Shown: positions 52,347 to 61,133 of the stretch, piece after piece
Layout: each line of letters starts with the position of its first letter
How positions within the stretch are numbered: position 1 is the stretch's first letter
NCBI GenBank assembly: GCA_945906815.1
Contig: CAMDRT010000013.1
Coordinates: forward strand, 1-64,000
Direction of reading: 5' to 3'
DNA: 64,000 nucleotides
Source: Bordetella parapertussis
GTDB lineage: Bacteria; Pseudomonadota; Gammaproteobacteria; Burkholderiales; SG8-41
Notes under the pieces: generated by a model
What the model was told of the DNA's origin: nothing
Databases searched by the model: none
The model's input: the letters and a program-made list of their open reading frames with translations, nothing else
Made by a program: the position numbers and the translations under genes

Positions 52347-53231
52347 ATGAGCAATATCGGATTCATCGGCCTTGGCATCATGGGCAAACCCATGGCAGCG
52401 AACCTCATCAAAGGCGGTCACACACTGTTTCTGACTTCACGCAGCGGCGTGGCGGCAGAACTCACCAACGCCGGCGGCAAGGCCTGTGCCAGCGCCAAAG
52501 AGGTCGCGCAGAAAGCCGACATCATCATCATCATGGTCCCCGACACGCCGGATGTGGACAAGGTGCTGTTTGGCGCCGACGGCGTCGCTGCGGGTTTAAG
52601 CCAAGGCAAAATCGTCATCGACATGAGCTCGATATCGCCGATAGAAACCAAAGTCTACGCCCGGAAAATCAATGATCTCGGCTGCGAGTACGTCGATGCG
52701 CCGGTGTCCGGGGGCGAGGTCGGCGCCAAAGCCGCATCGCTTACCATCATGATCGGTGCCAACCCTGCGACCTTCGAGCTAGTGAAACCGGTGTTTGAGC
52801 TGATGGGCAAAAACATCACGCTGGTCGGCGGCAACGGCGATGGTCAAACCTGTAAAGTGTGCAACCAGATCATCGTCGCGCTCAACATCGAAGCGGTGAG
52901 CGAAGCGCTGGTGTTTGCATCCAAAGCGGGCGCTGATCCGGCAAAAGTGCGACAGGCGCTGATGGGCGGATTTGCCGCCTCGCGCATACTTGAAGTGCAT
53001 GGCGAACGCATGATCAAGCGCACCTTCGATCCCGGCTTTCGCATCGAGCTGCACCAGAAGGATTTGTCACTCGCGCTCGCCGGTGCGCGCGCCATGGGGA
53101 TGTCGCTGCCGAATACCGCGACCGCACAGGAAATGTTCAATGCGTGCGTCGCACAGGGCGGTGCCCAGTGGGATCACTCCGGCATGGTGAAAGCACTGGA
53201 GACTTTGGCCCATCATGCGGTGGCAAAGTAG
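52347..53231 (+). CDS. glxR: tartronate semialdehyde reductase (2-hydroxy-3-oxopropionate reductase)
   Basis: The 294-residue product has NIGFIGLGIMGKPMAANLIKGG (Rossmann GxGxxG), the substrate-side DAPVSGGEVGAKAASLTIMIG, and the catalytic Lys in GDGQTCKVCNQIIVALNIEA. This pattern defines the beta-hydroxyacid dehydrogenase GarR/GlxR group. It reduces tartronate semialdehyde to glycerate with NAD(P)H. GGAG precedes the ATG. The intergenic stretch before it carries a CTCTGTG-type element (52284-52320). Confidence 0.92.
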   Translation: MSNIGFIGLGIMGKPMAANLIKGGHTLFLTSRSGVAAELTNAGGKACASAKEVAQKADIIIIMVPDTPDVDKVLFGADGVAAGLSQGKIVIDMSSISPIETKVYARKINDLGCEYVDAPVSGGEVGAKAASLTIMIGANPATFELVKPVFELMGKNITLVGGNGDGQTCKVCNQIIVALNIEAVSEALVFASKAGADPAKVRQALMGGFAASRILEVHGERMIKRTFDPGFRIELHQKDLSLALAGARAMGMSLPNTATAQEMFNACVAQGGAQWDHSGMVKALETLAHHAVAK

Positions 53232-53270
53232 TTGGGTGAAACTCAGAACCTGGTAGGCAGGTCATCCACC

Positions 53271-54668
53271 ATGAACACACCCCAACCGCTGCGCACTCCC
53301 TGCCCGCCCGCACTCATCTCGGCTCTGCGCGATGCCTTCGGTGATCGCGTCACCACCTCGCAGGCCATCCGCGAGCACCACGGCAAAGACGAATCGGCAT
53401 TCCCCATCGCCGCACCCGATGCGGTAGTGTTTCCGCAAACCACAGAGGAAGCCGTAGCCCTGGTCACGCTCTGCGCCGCGCACCATAGCAACATCATTCC
53501 CTACGGCGTAGGCACTTCGCTCGAAGGCCATGTGCTGGCCATACACGGTGGCGTGTGCGTGGACATGAGCCGCATGAACAACATCCTTGCGGTGAATGTC
53601 GACGATCTCGACTGCACGGTGCAGGCCGGTGTCACGCGCAAACAACTCAACCAGCATCTGCAGCACACAGGCTTGTTTTTCCCCATCGATCCGGGCGCCG
53701 ATGCCACGCTCGCCGGCATGGCGGCAACACGCGCCTCAGGCACCAATGCCGTGCGCTACGGCACCATGCGCGAGAACGTGCTCGGCCTGAGCGTCGTGCT
53801 GGCCGATGGGCGTCTCATCAAAACCGGTGGACGCTCGCGCAAATCCGCTGCCGGCTACGATCTCACGCGCTTGTTCGTCGGCTCCGAAGGCACGTTGGGG
53901 TTGATCACCGAAGTGACGCTGCGGCTCTACCCGCAACCCGAAGCCGCCTCAGCCGCGACCTGCACCTTCCCCACCATAGACGCCGCGGTGCGCACCGTCA
54001 TCCAGACCATACAACTCGGCGTGCCGATCGCGCGCTGCGAACTGCTGGACGCGCTCACCATCGAGGCCGTCAACCGCTACAGCAAACTGGGCCTGAGAGT
54101 AGCCCCCATGCTGTTCTGCGAATTTCACGGCACAGCATCATCCGTCGCCGAACAAGCGCAAACCGTGCAGGACATCGCGCGCGAACAAGGCGGCATGGAT
54201 TTCGAATGGGCTACTCGGCAGGAAGACCGCACGCGCCTGTGGCAGGCACGCCACGATGCCTACCCCGCGTGCCTACGACTGAAACCCGGCGGCCGTGCCA
54301 TGGCCACCGACGTGTGCGTGCCGATTTCGCGGCTCGCCGAGTGCATCGCCGAAACAGCCGCGGACGTAGCGCAGTCACCGCTGCCCATCGCGCTCTTCGG
54401 CCACGTCGGCGACGGCAATTTTCATCTTGCCATCATGGTCGATCCCGGCAACCCGCGCGACCTCGCGGAAGCCGAACGCATCAACCACCGCGTGGTGTCA
54501 CGCGCGCTCGCCATGAACGGCACCTGCACCGGCGAACATGGCATCGGTTTCGGCAAGCTGGATTTTCTAGATGCCGAGCATGGCGATGCGGTGGCGGTAA
54601 TGCAGGCGATCAAACAGGCGCTGGATCCGCGAAATTTGTTTAATCGGGGAAAAATTATCCGCGCTTAA
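53271..54668 (+). CDS. GlcD/D-lactate-dehydrogenase-like FAD oxidoreductase
   Basis: The start is the ATG at 53271 (465 residues), 39 nt past the glxR stop; the open frame reaches 53232. The FAD_binding_4 domain has IPYGVGTSLEGHVLAIHGGV, PIDPGADATLAGMAATRASGTNAV and SAAGYDLTRLFVGSEGTLGLITEVTL. The C-terminal domain has FGHVGDGNFH and GEHGIGFGKLDFLD. It oxidises glycolate or a 2-hydroxy acid such as D-lactate, passing electrons to the respiratory chain. Position after hyi and glxR favours glycolate. No glcE or glcF gene follows, so a stand-alone form like D-LDH is possible. Confidence 0.9.
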   Translation: MNTPQPLRTPCPPALISALRDAFGDRVTTSQAIREHHGKDESAFPIAAPDAVVFPQTTEEAVALVTLCAAHHSNIIPYGVGTSLEGHVLAIHGGVCVDMSRMNNILAVNVDDLDCTVQAGVTRKQLNQHLQHTGLFFPIDPGADATLAGMAATRASGTNAVRYGTMRENVLGLSVVLADGRLIKTGGRSRKSAAGYDLTRLFVGSEGTLGLITEVTLRLYPQPEAASAATCTFPTIDAAVRTVIQTIQLGVPIARCELLDALTIEAVNRYSKLGLRVAPMLFCEFHGTASSVAEQAQTVQDIAREQGGMDFEWATRQEDRTRLWQARHDAYPACLRLKPGGRAMATDVCVPISRLAECIAETAADVAQSPLPIALFGHVGDGNFHLAIMVDPGNPRDLAEAERINHRVVSRALAMNGTCTGEHGIGFGKLDFLDAEHGDAVAVMQAIKQALDPRNLFNRGKIIRA

Positions 54669-54758
54669 CTTCAGCGCACGCCACGCCGTCATCGCTCTAG
54701 TGCAGGGCCGGCGTAATCGCTGCAGAAGATTGCGCTTCGATAAACGCGCAGCGCTAAC

Positions 54759-55439
54759 TCAAACAGAACGAAACCGCGAATCCGCCGGCAGTAGCGTGCG
54801 ATAACGCCGAAAATCGCACGGCTGCCCGATCAGCATGCCGGCCATGTCCTCAAACAGTTTTTCCGTGCAATCGTCGGCTGGGATCGAGAACTCGTCATTA
54901 CCCCAGCGCAACAGGTTTTTAGCCAACACCACCAGCCGCCGTTCGCTGTAATCCGCGCGCAAGGTGAGCGACATTCTGACGGATTTGGAGATGATAAAGC
55001 GTGTCAACGCCACTATCCCCCGCGGATTTTTTACCTCTTGCTCCGTGAACTTGAGGCCCGTGCGCCACAGTAAATGACGCACCTGTTCCGCAGCCGGTGG
55101 CAGATCACGCTCGACGAGCAAATCCGACTTTGATGCCCACATAATATACAAATCAATGCGCTCCAAATGCGCCTTGGCCATCTCACGTTTATCGCGTGTA
55201 TCGGCGAATGCATCGATAAACACTAGATCGCACATCTCGCCAATGCCGGGCATCCGGTAAACAACCGGATTGACGGGTTTGATCACCTTGATCTGCTCCA
55301 GCACATCATAAAAATAGCGAAATGCGTGCCGCATGGCCTCTTCCACCGCCTGCACGTTTTCAAGACGGAGAGAGCGCTGCACATGCTCGTGTGTGCGCAC
55401 CATGTCCGCCTGCTTTTTCAGATCATCGAGTAGTCCCAC
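54759..55439 (-). CDS. conserved-looking protein of unknown function
   Basis: I do not recognise this 226-residue protein. It is cytoplasmic, with no signal or membrane helix, and mixes helices and strands. It starts MGLLDDLKKQADMVRTHEHVQ, a helical stretch of a kind often seen in scaffold proteins. Later it has FRYFYDVLEQIKVIKPVNP, ERIDLYIMWASKSDLLVERD, and a C-terminal LLRWGNDEFSIPADDCTEKLFEDMAGMLIG. Codon use fits a real gene, and no longer alternative frame competes. It is preceded by a 200-base gap and is not clearly in an operon. Confidence 0.75.
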   Translation of the reverse strand: MGLLDDLKKQADMVRTHEHVQRSLRLENVQAVEEAMRHAFRYFYDVLEQIKVIKPVNPVVYRMPGIGEMCDLVFIDAFADTRDKREMAKAHLERIDLYIMWASKSDLLVERDLPPAAEQVRHLLWRTGLKFTEQEVKNPRGIVALTRFIISKSVRMSLTLRADYSERRLVVLAKNLLRWGNDEFSIPADDCTEKLFEDMAGMLIGQPCDFRRYRTLLPADSRFRSV

Positions 55440-55637
55440 GCTTTGCCTCTCACGGGATCATGCATCGAGCACACCAGTTACACGCAAGCCGAATTCTACC
55501 GCTCGGCACGCAATCAGGCGACAGCGCGCCCTCCACCGCCGCTCCATGCGTATGCATTTACCGTAAACCCCGGCGAAACTAGAGTTTCTCTGCGGCAATG
55601 CTCTGCGTCTTTGCGCCACCGCGGTTGCGGTGGATGG

Positions 55638-56774
55638 TTATTCCTTGCCCAAATACCGCTTGCTGATATAGCCGCCAGCCATCAAAAAACCGGCGTTGGT
55701 CAGAAATACCGCGGCGTATCCCGCAGCGGAACCTACGGCGCCGAAGAACAGCGGAATCACAAAGTGCGCTACCTGATTGACGGTAATGCGCATGCCGGCG
55801 GCCTCGCCTTCGCGCCCCTTGGGTGAGGCGTTGAACACCAACGTCATCGACAGCGGCTGGCCCACGCCAGCGCCCACACCCAATAAAAACGACACCGCCG
55901 CCAGCGCCCACGCATTGCTGAACAGGGGAAACAAACAGAAGGCTGCACAAGCCACGAACATGGCGTAGGTCAGCGTCTGCGTCTCGCCCAAACGCCGCAC
56001 GAAAAACGGCAGCACCGCACGCACCAGAATAATCGCGATGGCAAACGCGCTCAGCACCAAACCGATAGCCGTGGCCGACATGCCCAGCGAGCGCCCGTAA
56101 ATCGGCATGAAAAACTGATACACATCCCACGCCGACGACACGATGCCGCTGGCGATCAGCGTGTTGCGCAGGCCTTTGATACGCAGCAACTCGAACATGC
56201 CGCCCCTCACCGCTGCTGCTTGGGCATGCACGATCGGCATCCAGCGCGCGCTCGTCGCCGCCAGCACAATGGCGGGAATCAACGGCACGGCCAGTAGGGC
56301 AAAGGTACGCGCGTAACCCACCGTGTCGATCAACACACCGCCAACCAGCGGACCGGCGAAATTCGCCGACGCGTACCCCAAGCTCAGCAGGCTGAAATTA
56401 CGCGCGCGCAGTTGCGGCCCCGCGATAGCGCCAACCAGTGTTTGTATCGACAACTGAAAGGTCATGAACGACACGCCGATCAGCGACGCCACCACATACA
56501 GCGTTGACATCGACGGCCACAGCCATGGCAACAGCAGCGAGACAAATATGCCACTGGCGCCGAACAGCAACGGCAGCCGGTAACCGATACGGTCCGCCAT
56601 GCGGCCCATCGGCAGCGCCAGCACCGCGGGCAACGCCGCATACAGTGCAACTATGGTGCCCACCACAAACGGCCCCGCACCCTGATCGACTGCATACAAC
56701 GGCACCGCCAGGCGACTGCCGGCGAAGCCCAGGTGCGTGAAAACTGCCATTGCGATAAGCAGGTAAAGCGGCAC
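55638..56774 (-). CDS. MFS transporter
   Basis: From a GTG at 56774 the product has 378 residues with about eleven or twelve helices. The frame is open further, to 56957, but the extra residues are poor and overlap the ThDP-enzyme gene. FVVGTIVALYAALPAVLALPMGRMADRIGYRLPLLFG has the GxxxDRxG-type loop of major facilitator proteins, and the C-terminal half has FAIAIILVRAVLPFFVRRLGETQTL. It is a proton-coupled transporter or exporter; no substrate can be inferred from sequence. It follows the ThDP-enzyme gene on the same strand by 134 nt. Confidence 0.87.
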   Translation of the reverse strand: MPLYLLIAMAVFTHLGFAGSRLAVPLYAVDQGAGPFVVGTIVALYAALPAVLALPMGRMADRIGYRLPLLFGASGIFVSLLLPWLWPSMSTLYVVASLIGVSFMTFQLSIQTLVGAIAGPQLRARNFSLLSLGYASANFAGPLVGGVLIDTVGYARTFALLAVPLIPAIVLAATSARWMPIVHAQAAAVRGGMFELLRIKGLRNTLIASGIVSSAWDVYQFFMPIYGRSLGMSATAIGLVLSAFAIAIILVRAVLPFFVRRLGETQTLTYAMFVACAAFCLFPLFSNAWALAAVSFLLGVGAGVGQPLSMTLVFNASPKGREGEAAGMRITVNQVAHFVIPLFFGAVGSAAGYAAVFLTNAGFLMAGGYISKRYLGKE

Positions 56775-56908
56775 GAGCAGGCGGCACTCCGTTGATTTCG
56801 CTGCAGGCCAGCGCCTAAAACAGTTAAGCGCGCCTGCAGCCGTGGTGCAGCTAATGTGCCCTAGTGCGGCTGAATTGACATTGACCGTGGTCGCCCATCT
56901 GCTGGTTA

Positions 56909-58681
56909 CTACGCCCGCGTATCGTACCCCGGCAGCACCCGCATATCGATCACGCACACTTCGCCCGCGCGCGCAGCGGCAATACCTTGTTGTAGCGCCG
57001 GCAGCACGTCTTCGGGTTTTTCAACCGGCCCGATACCCCGCGCGCCTTGTGAGCGTGCCATCGCCGCGATGTCCACCGCGGGATCATCAATACGCTGACC
57101 GATCCAGCGATTCTCTTCGGGACGGCCGCGTTTCACCGCCATTTGGCCTTGATGGCGCTCGTCGTTGAAGAACGAACGGTTGTTACACACGATCAACAGA
57201 CACGGAATCTGGTAGTGCGCCGCCGTCCACACCGCGGTGTTACCCATCAGAAAATCGCCGTCACCGACTAGGCCTACTGCGATACGCCCGCTGCCTTTCA
57301 AGGCGAGACCCGCGCCGACGGTCATGCCTGGCCCTGAGCCAACGCCGGCGCCGCCATCATGGCCGATGTAATCCAACGGATGGCGAAAATGCGTGTACGC
57401 GCCGTTCCAGCCCAGCGGGAAACGGGTGTAGCACACATCAACACCTTGAGTCGCCTGCTCCAGCGCTATGCCGACGCCACGCAGCGACACGGCATCATCG
57501 GGCGCTACAGGCAACGCGGGAGCGGCAGGCACCTGGGCGGCTATCGTGCGTGCGCTCACAGCATCGCGCAGCAAGGGCACGGCCACATCGCTTTCGCACA
57601 GCAGATAAACATCCATCGGCGGCAAACCAAAATGATCCGCGCCGCCTCCACGGTGATTGTGCTGGTCGCACGACACCTGAATGATTTTCGCGCTCACCGG
57701 CTGGTCACCAAACGCCTGCTTCAGCGTGCCTGCGAGATCGAGATAATCCAGTGACAGCACCACGTCGGCGTCACGCACCAACGCACGGGCTTCATCGGTG
57801 AGATACGCGCCCGGAGGGGCGGCATGCAGCCGGTGATCAGTGGGGAACGCTGCCGCCAGCTTGAAATTAGTGCACACCGGCGCGTTCAATTTTTCGGCCA
57901 GCGCAATGCGCGCCTGCCAGCCAGCCTCGCTACGCGAGCAGCGGCCCATCAGTATCACCGGATTTTTTGCATGCGACAGCAACTTCGCCGCGGCGGCCAC
58001 TAATTCTGCGGCAGGCTGCGGTGCCTGCGGCGGCGCATGTCGCGCGGGATCAGGCAAATCCGGCAGCGGACCCAGTTTGCCCTCCTGCATCGCGACTTCG
58101 AGATTGATGTACACCGGCCCCTTGGGCGCAGTCTGCGCGATTTGTGCTGCGCGCAACAGGGCTTCGTTCGCGGCCCCCGCAGAACCCGGCTGATTGTCCC
58201 ACTTGGTGAAGTTGCGGATAAGCCCGCCCTGATCGGAGGAGGTATGTATCCAGTCTATCCACGGGCGGCGCTGCGTCGCATCCCACGGCCCGGTCGCGCC
58301 CAATATCAGGATCGGCACACGGTCGCACCAAGCGTTGTAAATCGACATGGTGGCACGCATCAGGCCGATGTTGGCGTGCAGGCCGCTGGCCATCATTTTG
58401 TCGGTAACTTTGGCGTAGCCATGCGCTATCGCCACCGCCGTTTCTTCATGCACGCACAACACCATTTGCGGCGCGCGATTGCCCAGCAGATTGACTATGC
58501 TGTCATGCAAGCCACGATAACTTGCACCGGGCACCAGCGCGATATAGGGTACGGCGAGTTCGCGCAGCATCAGGGCGACGGCGTCACTGCCCCAGTACGA
58601 TTCGCCAGGACGACTGGCGACTGGTTTGTCATGCACGATCAGGTTCGGTGCAGCGAGAGTTGTAGGGTCTGCGGAATTCAT
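56909..58681 (-). CDS. ThDP-dependent decarboxylase or synthase (acetolactate synthase-like)
   Basis: The 590-residue product has the three ThDP-enzyme domains. The N-terminal Pyr domain carries LCVHEETAVAIAHGYAK, with the essential Glu near 80. The middle domain (about 205-340) looks degenerate. The C-terminal PP domain has VGLVGDGDFLMGNTAVW and PCLLIVCNNRSFFNDE (GDG to NN spacing of the cofactor motif). Related enzymes include benzoylformate decarboxylase and oxalyl-CoA decarboxylase. The active-site context does not identify a substrate. A transporter gene follows, which may handle substrate or product. Confidence 0.88.
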   Translation of the reverse strand: MNSADPTTLAAPNLIVHDKPVASRPGESYWGSDAVALMLRELAVPYIALVPGASYRGLHDSIVNLLGNRAPQMVLCVHEETAVAIAHGYAKVTDKMMASGLHANIGLMRATMSIYNAWCDRVPILILGATGPWDATQRRPWIDWIHTSSDQGGLIRNFTKWDNQPGSAGAANEALLRAAQIAQTAPKGPVYINLEVAMQEGKLGPLPDLPDPARHAPPQAPQPAAELVAAAAKLLSHAKNPVILMGRCSRSEAGWQARIALAEKLNAPVCTNFKLAAAFPTDHRLHAAPPGAYLTDEARALVRDADVVLSLDYLDLAGTLKQAFGDQPVSAKIIQVSCDQHNHRGGGADHFGLPPMDVYLLCESDVAVPLLRDAVSARTIAAQVPAAPALPVAPDDAVSLRGVGIALEQATQGVDVCYTRFPLGWNGAYTHFRHPLDYIGHDGGAGVGSGPGMTVGAGLALKGSGRIAVGLVGDGDFLMGNTAVWTAAHYQIPCLLIVCNNRSFFNDERHQGQMAVKRGRPEENRWIGQRIDDPAVDIAAMARSQGARGIGPVEKPEDVLPALQQGIAAARAGEVCVIDMRVLPGYDTRA

Positions 58682-58921
58682 GGGGTCTCCAAAGTTTCGG
58701 GTTGAACTGTGTCACGCAAGTGCCATCCAATCAAGCGTGTGTACCGTTTCGGTCCTGTGTTCGTGTAAGCACGCCAAATTGAGGTTAAAGTCTCAAGCGA
58801 TTTTTTCATTAAACTCGTTTAAAAACAAATAGTTACATTTTGTAACAAAATCGCTACGACAGATTTTATCGACACGCTTATGATTGGGCGTCATTTGGAG
58901 TAGCGGTAACTGGAGGACAAA
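58682..58921. promoter_or_regulatory. divergent promoter region with palindromic operator-like site
   Basis: There is no gene. Around 58822-58850 AAAAACAAATAGTTAC runs into the palindrome GTTACATTTTGTAAC (58832-58846), one base from the known RstA box TACATNTNGTTACA when read TACATTTTGTAACA. A TATGAT (58879-58884) could be a -10 box. The site would suit an OmpR-type regulator; one such regulator is encoded at 28614-29345, but no link is shown. Confidence 0.5.
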
Positions 58922-59371
58922 ATGAAAAAATTTGCATTAACCACGTTGATCGCTTTGGTCGGTGCGGTCGGTCCGGTCGCTCTGGTGGCTATGGGATCGC
59001 TGGCGCTGGCGTCTGCTGCGGCAGATGCGCGTCCGTACCATCGTAGCGGCGCGCGCGTTGGGATTTATGTCGGCACCGGTATCCTTGCTGCGCCCTGGGT
59101 CTATGGCCGACCCTACTACTACGGACCTTATGCTTACCCCTACTACCCTTACCCGTATCCCACTGACTATCCGCGGGTGGTGGTGCAAGAGCAACCCATG
59201 GTCTATGTAGAGAGCCAAGCGCCGGTGGCCGTCGCGCCAACAGGACCACAGCAGGCACCACAAGCGCAGCAACCATACTGGTACTTTTGCCAGAGCAGCC
59301 AGACCTATTATCCGCACGTGCAGAGCTGCGCAACGCCGTGGCAGCGTGTGATACCGCACGCGCCCCAGTAG
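58922..59371 (+). CDS. exported Tyr/Pro-rich envelope protein
   Basis: A GGAGG site (58912-58916) precedes the ATG. The 149-residue product has a signal peptide (to about ALASAAADA). A PYYYGPYAYPYYPYPYP stretch follows (about 63-85), then a Gln/Ala/Pro spacer and a C-terminal YWYFCQSSQTYYPHVQSC block, a recurrent motif in proteobacterial envelope proteins of unknown function; its two Cys may form a disulphide. It is probably periplasmic or cell-surface. A second small envelope gene follows by 19 nt. Confidence 0.82.
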   Translation: MKKFALTTLIALVGAVGPVALVAMGSLALASAAADARPYHRSGARVGIYVGTGILAAPWVYGRPYYYGPYAYPYYPYPYPTDYPRVVVQEQPMVYVESQAPVAVAPTGPQQAPQAQQPYWYFCQSSQTYYPHVQSCATPWQRVIPHAPQ

Positions 59372-59390
59372 GGGAGCTAGGAACTTACTC

Positions 59391-60017
59391 ATGAAACGTA
59401 AAGTGATTTCCCGATGGGTTGGCATGTCTGCTTTGGCGTTAGGGCTGGCGGGTTGCACCACTCTACCCACTGGACCCAGCCACATGGCGCTCCCCGGAAC
59501 GGGCAAGAATTTTGATCAGTTTCGCATGGATGACGGCGAATGCCGGCAACATGCGCAGCAAGCTTCCGGCGCAACACCCGCCGCAGTACAGGAAAACGCC
59601 GCTGTTAAAAGCGCGGTCGTCGGCACCGTGATCGGCGCCGCAGCCGGAGCGGCGATCGGCGGCTCCTCGCACAGCGCAGGGGCAGGCGCCGGCATGGGCT
59701 TGCTGATCGGCGCGCTGACAGGCGCGGCGGCCGGAGACCAATCCGTTAATGCAGTGCAGCGCCGTTACGACAACGGCTATGCGCAGTGCATGTACGCCAA
59801 AGGTCACCGTGTAGCCGTGTCTGGCCGCATGGAGACACGTCCGGCGTTACAGGCGCAACCCGCACCGCAACCGTATTACACGCCACCACCACCCGGGTCG
59901 CCTACACCACCGCAGCAACCGCAGGCCCAGCAATCCCCTTCGCCGCAAGCGCCCTACTACGGCGCGCCACCGCCTCCAGGCTCCGCACCGCCACCGCCAT
60001 CGGCTATAGTGCGCTGA
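59391..60017 (+). CDS. glycine-zipper lipoprotein
   Basis: The 208-residue product has a lipoprotein signal ending LAGC (Cys23). VVGTVIGAAAGAAIGGSSH and GAGMGLLIGALTGAAAGDQS form a glycine zipper able to insert or oligomerise in membrane. VQRRYDNGYAQCMYAKGHRV follows, a block common in YMGG/glycine-zipper outer-membrane lipoproteins. The Pro/Gln-rich tail (about 150-208) is low complexity. Function is unknown. It is 19 nt downstream of the Tyr-rich protein gene, so both probably use the promoter at 58822-58900. Confidence 0.82.
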   Translation: MKRKVISRWVGMSALALGLAGCTTLPTGPSHMALPGTGKNFDQFRMDDGECRQHAQQASGATPAAVQENAAVKSAVVGTVIGAAAGAAIGGSSHSAGAGAGMGLLIGALTGAAAGDQSVNAVQRRYDNGYAQCMYAKGHRVAVSGRMETRPALQAQPAPQPYYTPPPPGSPTPPQQPQAQQSPSPQAPYYGAPPPPGSAPPPPSAIVR

Positions 60018-60083
60018 CCTTTACACAACAAAAATCGGCCTCTTGCAAAAGCCGGTTGCACGCTGCGCCTACCGTAGTGGATT

Positions 60084-61133
60084 TCAGTCCGCCTTGATTC
60101 CAGCCTGCTTAATCACCTTCGCCCATTGCGCGATTTCTTCGGTGATCACTTGCTTGAATTGCTCCGGCGTGCTGGCCACCACTTGCGCGCCGTCCCTGGC
60201 GAAGCGCTCGACAATATCCGGCGCGCGCGCGGCGCGCACCATGTGTTCGTTGAGTATCCTGATAATCGGGGCGGGTGTCGACACCGGCGCCACCACACCC
60301 ACCCAACTGTCGAATTGGTACTGCGGCACACCGGATTCGGCTACCGTAGGCAGGTTGGGCAATACCGCGAGGCGCTGCGCGCTGGTCACCGCCAGCACGC
60401 GCATGCGGCTTGAGTTGACGTAACCCATGGCCGCCACCACCGACAGTGCGCTCAAATCCACTTCGCCGGACATCAATGCAATCAGCGCCGGACCGCCGCC
60501 CTTGTAGGGCACCTGCGCCATTTTGATCGCGGTCTGGAATGCCAGCAATTCGACTGCAAGATGGGTGATCCCGCCGGCGCCCGCGGTTCCAAATTTTAGG
60601 GTGCCTGGATTCTTTTTTGCCAGCGCAATCAGTTCCCCGATGTTTTTTACCGGCACCGATGGATGTACCGCAATCAAACTCGGCGCAGCGGCCACCAGAC
60701 ACACCGCTGCGAAATCGCGTTCGGGGTCGTAGCCCAGTTTGGAAAAAAGCGAGATGTTCGCCACCAATCCCACCGTATTGGCAAGCAGGGTATAACCATC
60801 ACCCGGTGCACGCGCGACCATTTCCATACCAAGATTGGTCGACGCGCCGGGGCGAGTCTCCAGTATCACGCTCTGCCCGATACTTTCGCTCATGCGCGGC
60901 GCAATCACGCGCATCACGGTGTCTATGCTGCCGCCGGGCGGTACCGGAATCACCATGCGGATGGGTTTGTTGGGCCAGGGTTGCGCTGTGGCGCCGCTGA
61001 CACACAGCAACGAGCTTGCCGCCAATAACGCGATGCGGTGCAGGCGCAAAGACGCGAACGCAGCGCCTTTGCGATAGCAGTGGTGCAAAAGCAAGCTATG
61101 CCGAGTGCGGCGTAGCCCAATGTCCCGCGTCAT
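60084..61133 (-). CDS. Bug/TctC-family periplasmic solute-binding protein
   Basis: From 61133 the product has 349 residues and overlaps the VOC gene by 38 nt. The first ~30 residues are long and basic, so a later start near residue 28-30 is possible, although no Met is there. The signal ends ATAQPWPNKP. The blocks IRMVIPVPPGGS, DTVMRVIAPRMSE, ILETRPGASTNLGME and GVPQYQFDSWVGV are Bug-type. It probably binds an organic acid. It is the last gene of a run with the VOC protein and two more Bug proteins. Confidence 0.85.
   Translation of the reverse strand: MTRDIGLRRTRHSLLLHHCYRKGAAFASLRLHRIALLAASSLLCVSGATAQPWPNKPIRMVIPVPPGGSIDTVMRVIAPRMSESIGQSVILETRPGASTNLGMEMVARAPGDGYTLLANTVGLVANISLFSKLGYDPERDFAAVCLVAAAPSLIAVHPSVPVKNIGELIALAKKNPGTLKFGTAGAGGITHLAVELLAFQTAIKMAQVPYKGGGPALIALMSGEVDLSALSVVAAMGYVNSSRMRVLAVTSAQRLAVLPNLPTVAESGVPQYQFDSWVGVVAPVSTPAPIIRILNEHMVRAARAPDIVERFARDGAQVVASTPEQFKQVITEEIAQWAKVIKQAGIKAD

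Noticed and set aside
53555-54643. 362-residue plus-strand frame inside the GlcD-like gene
   Set aside because: The +1 frame shadow is Arg-rich with no motifs, while the GlcD frame has all FAD blocks.
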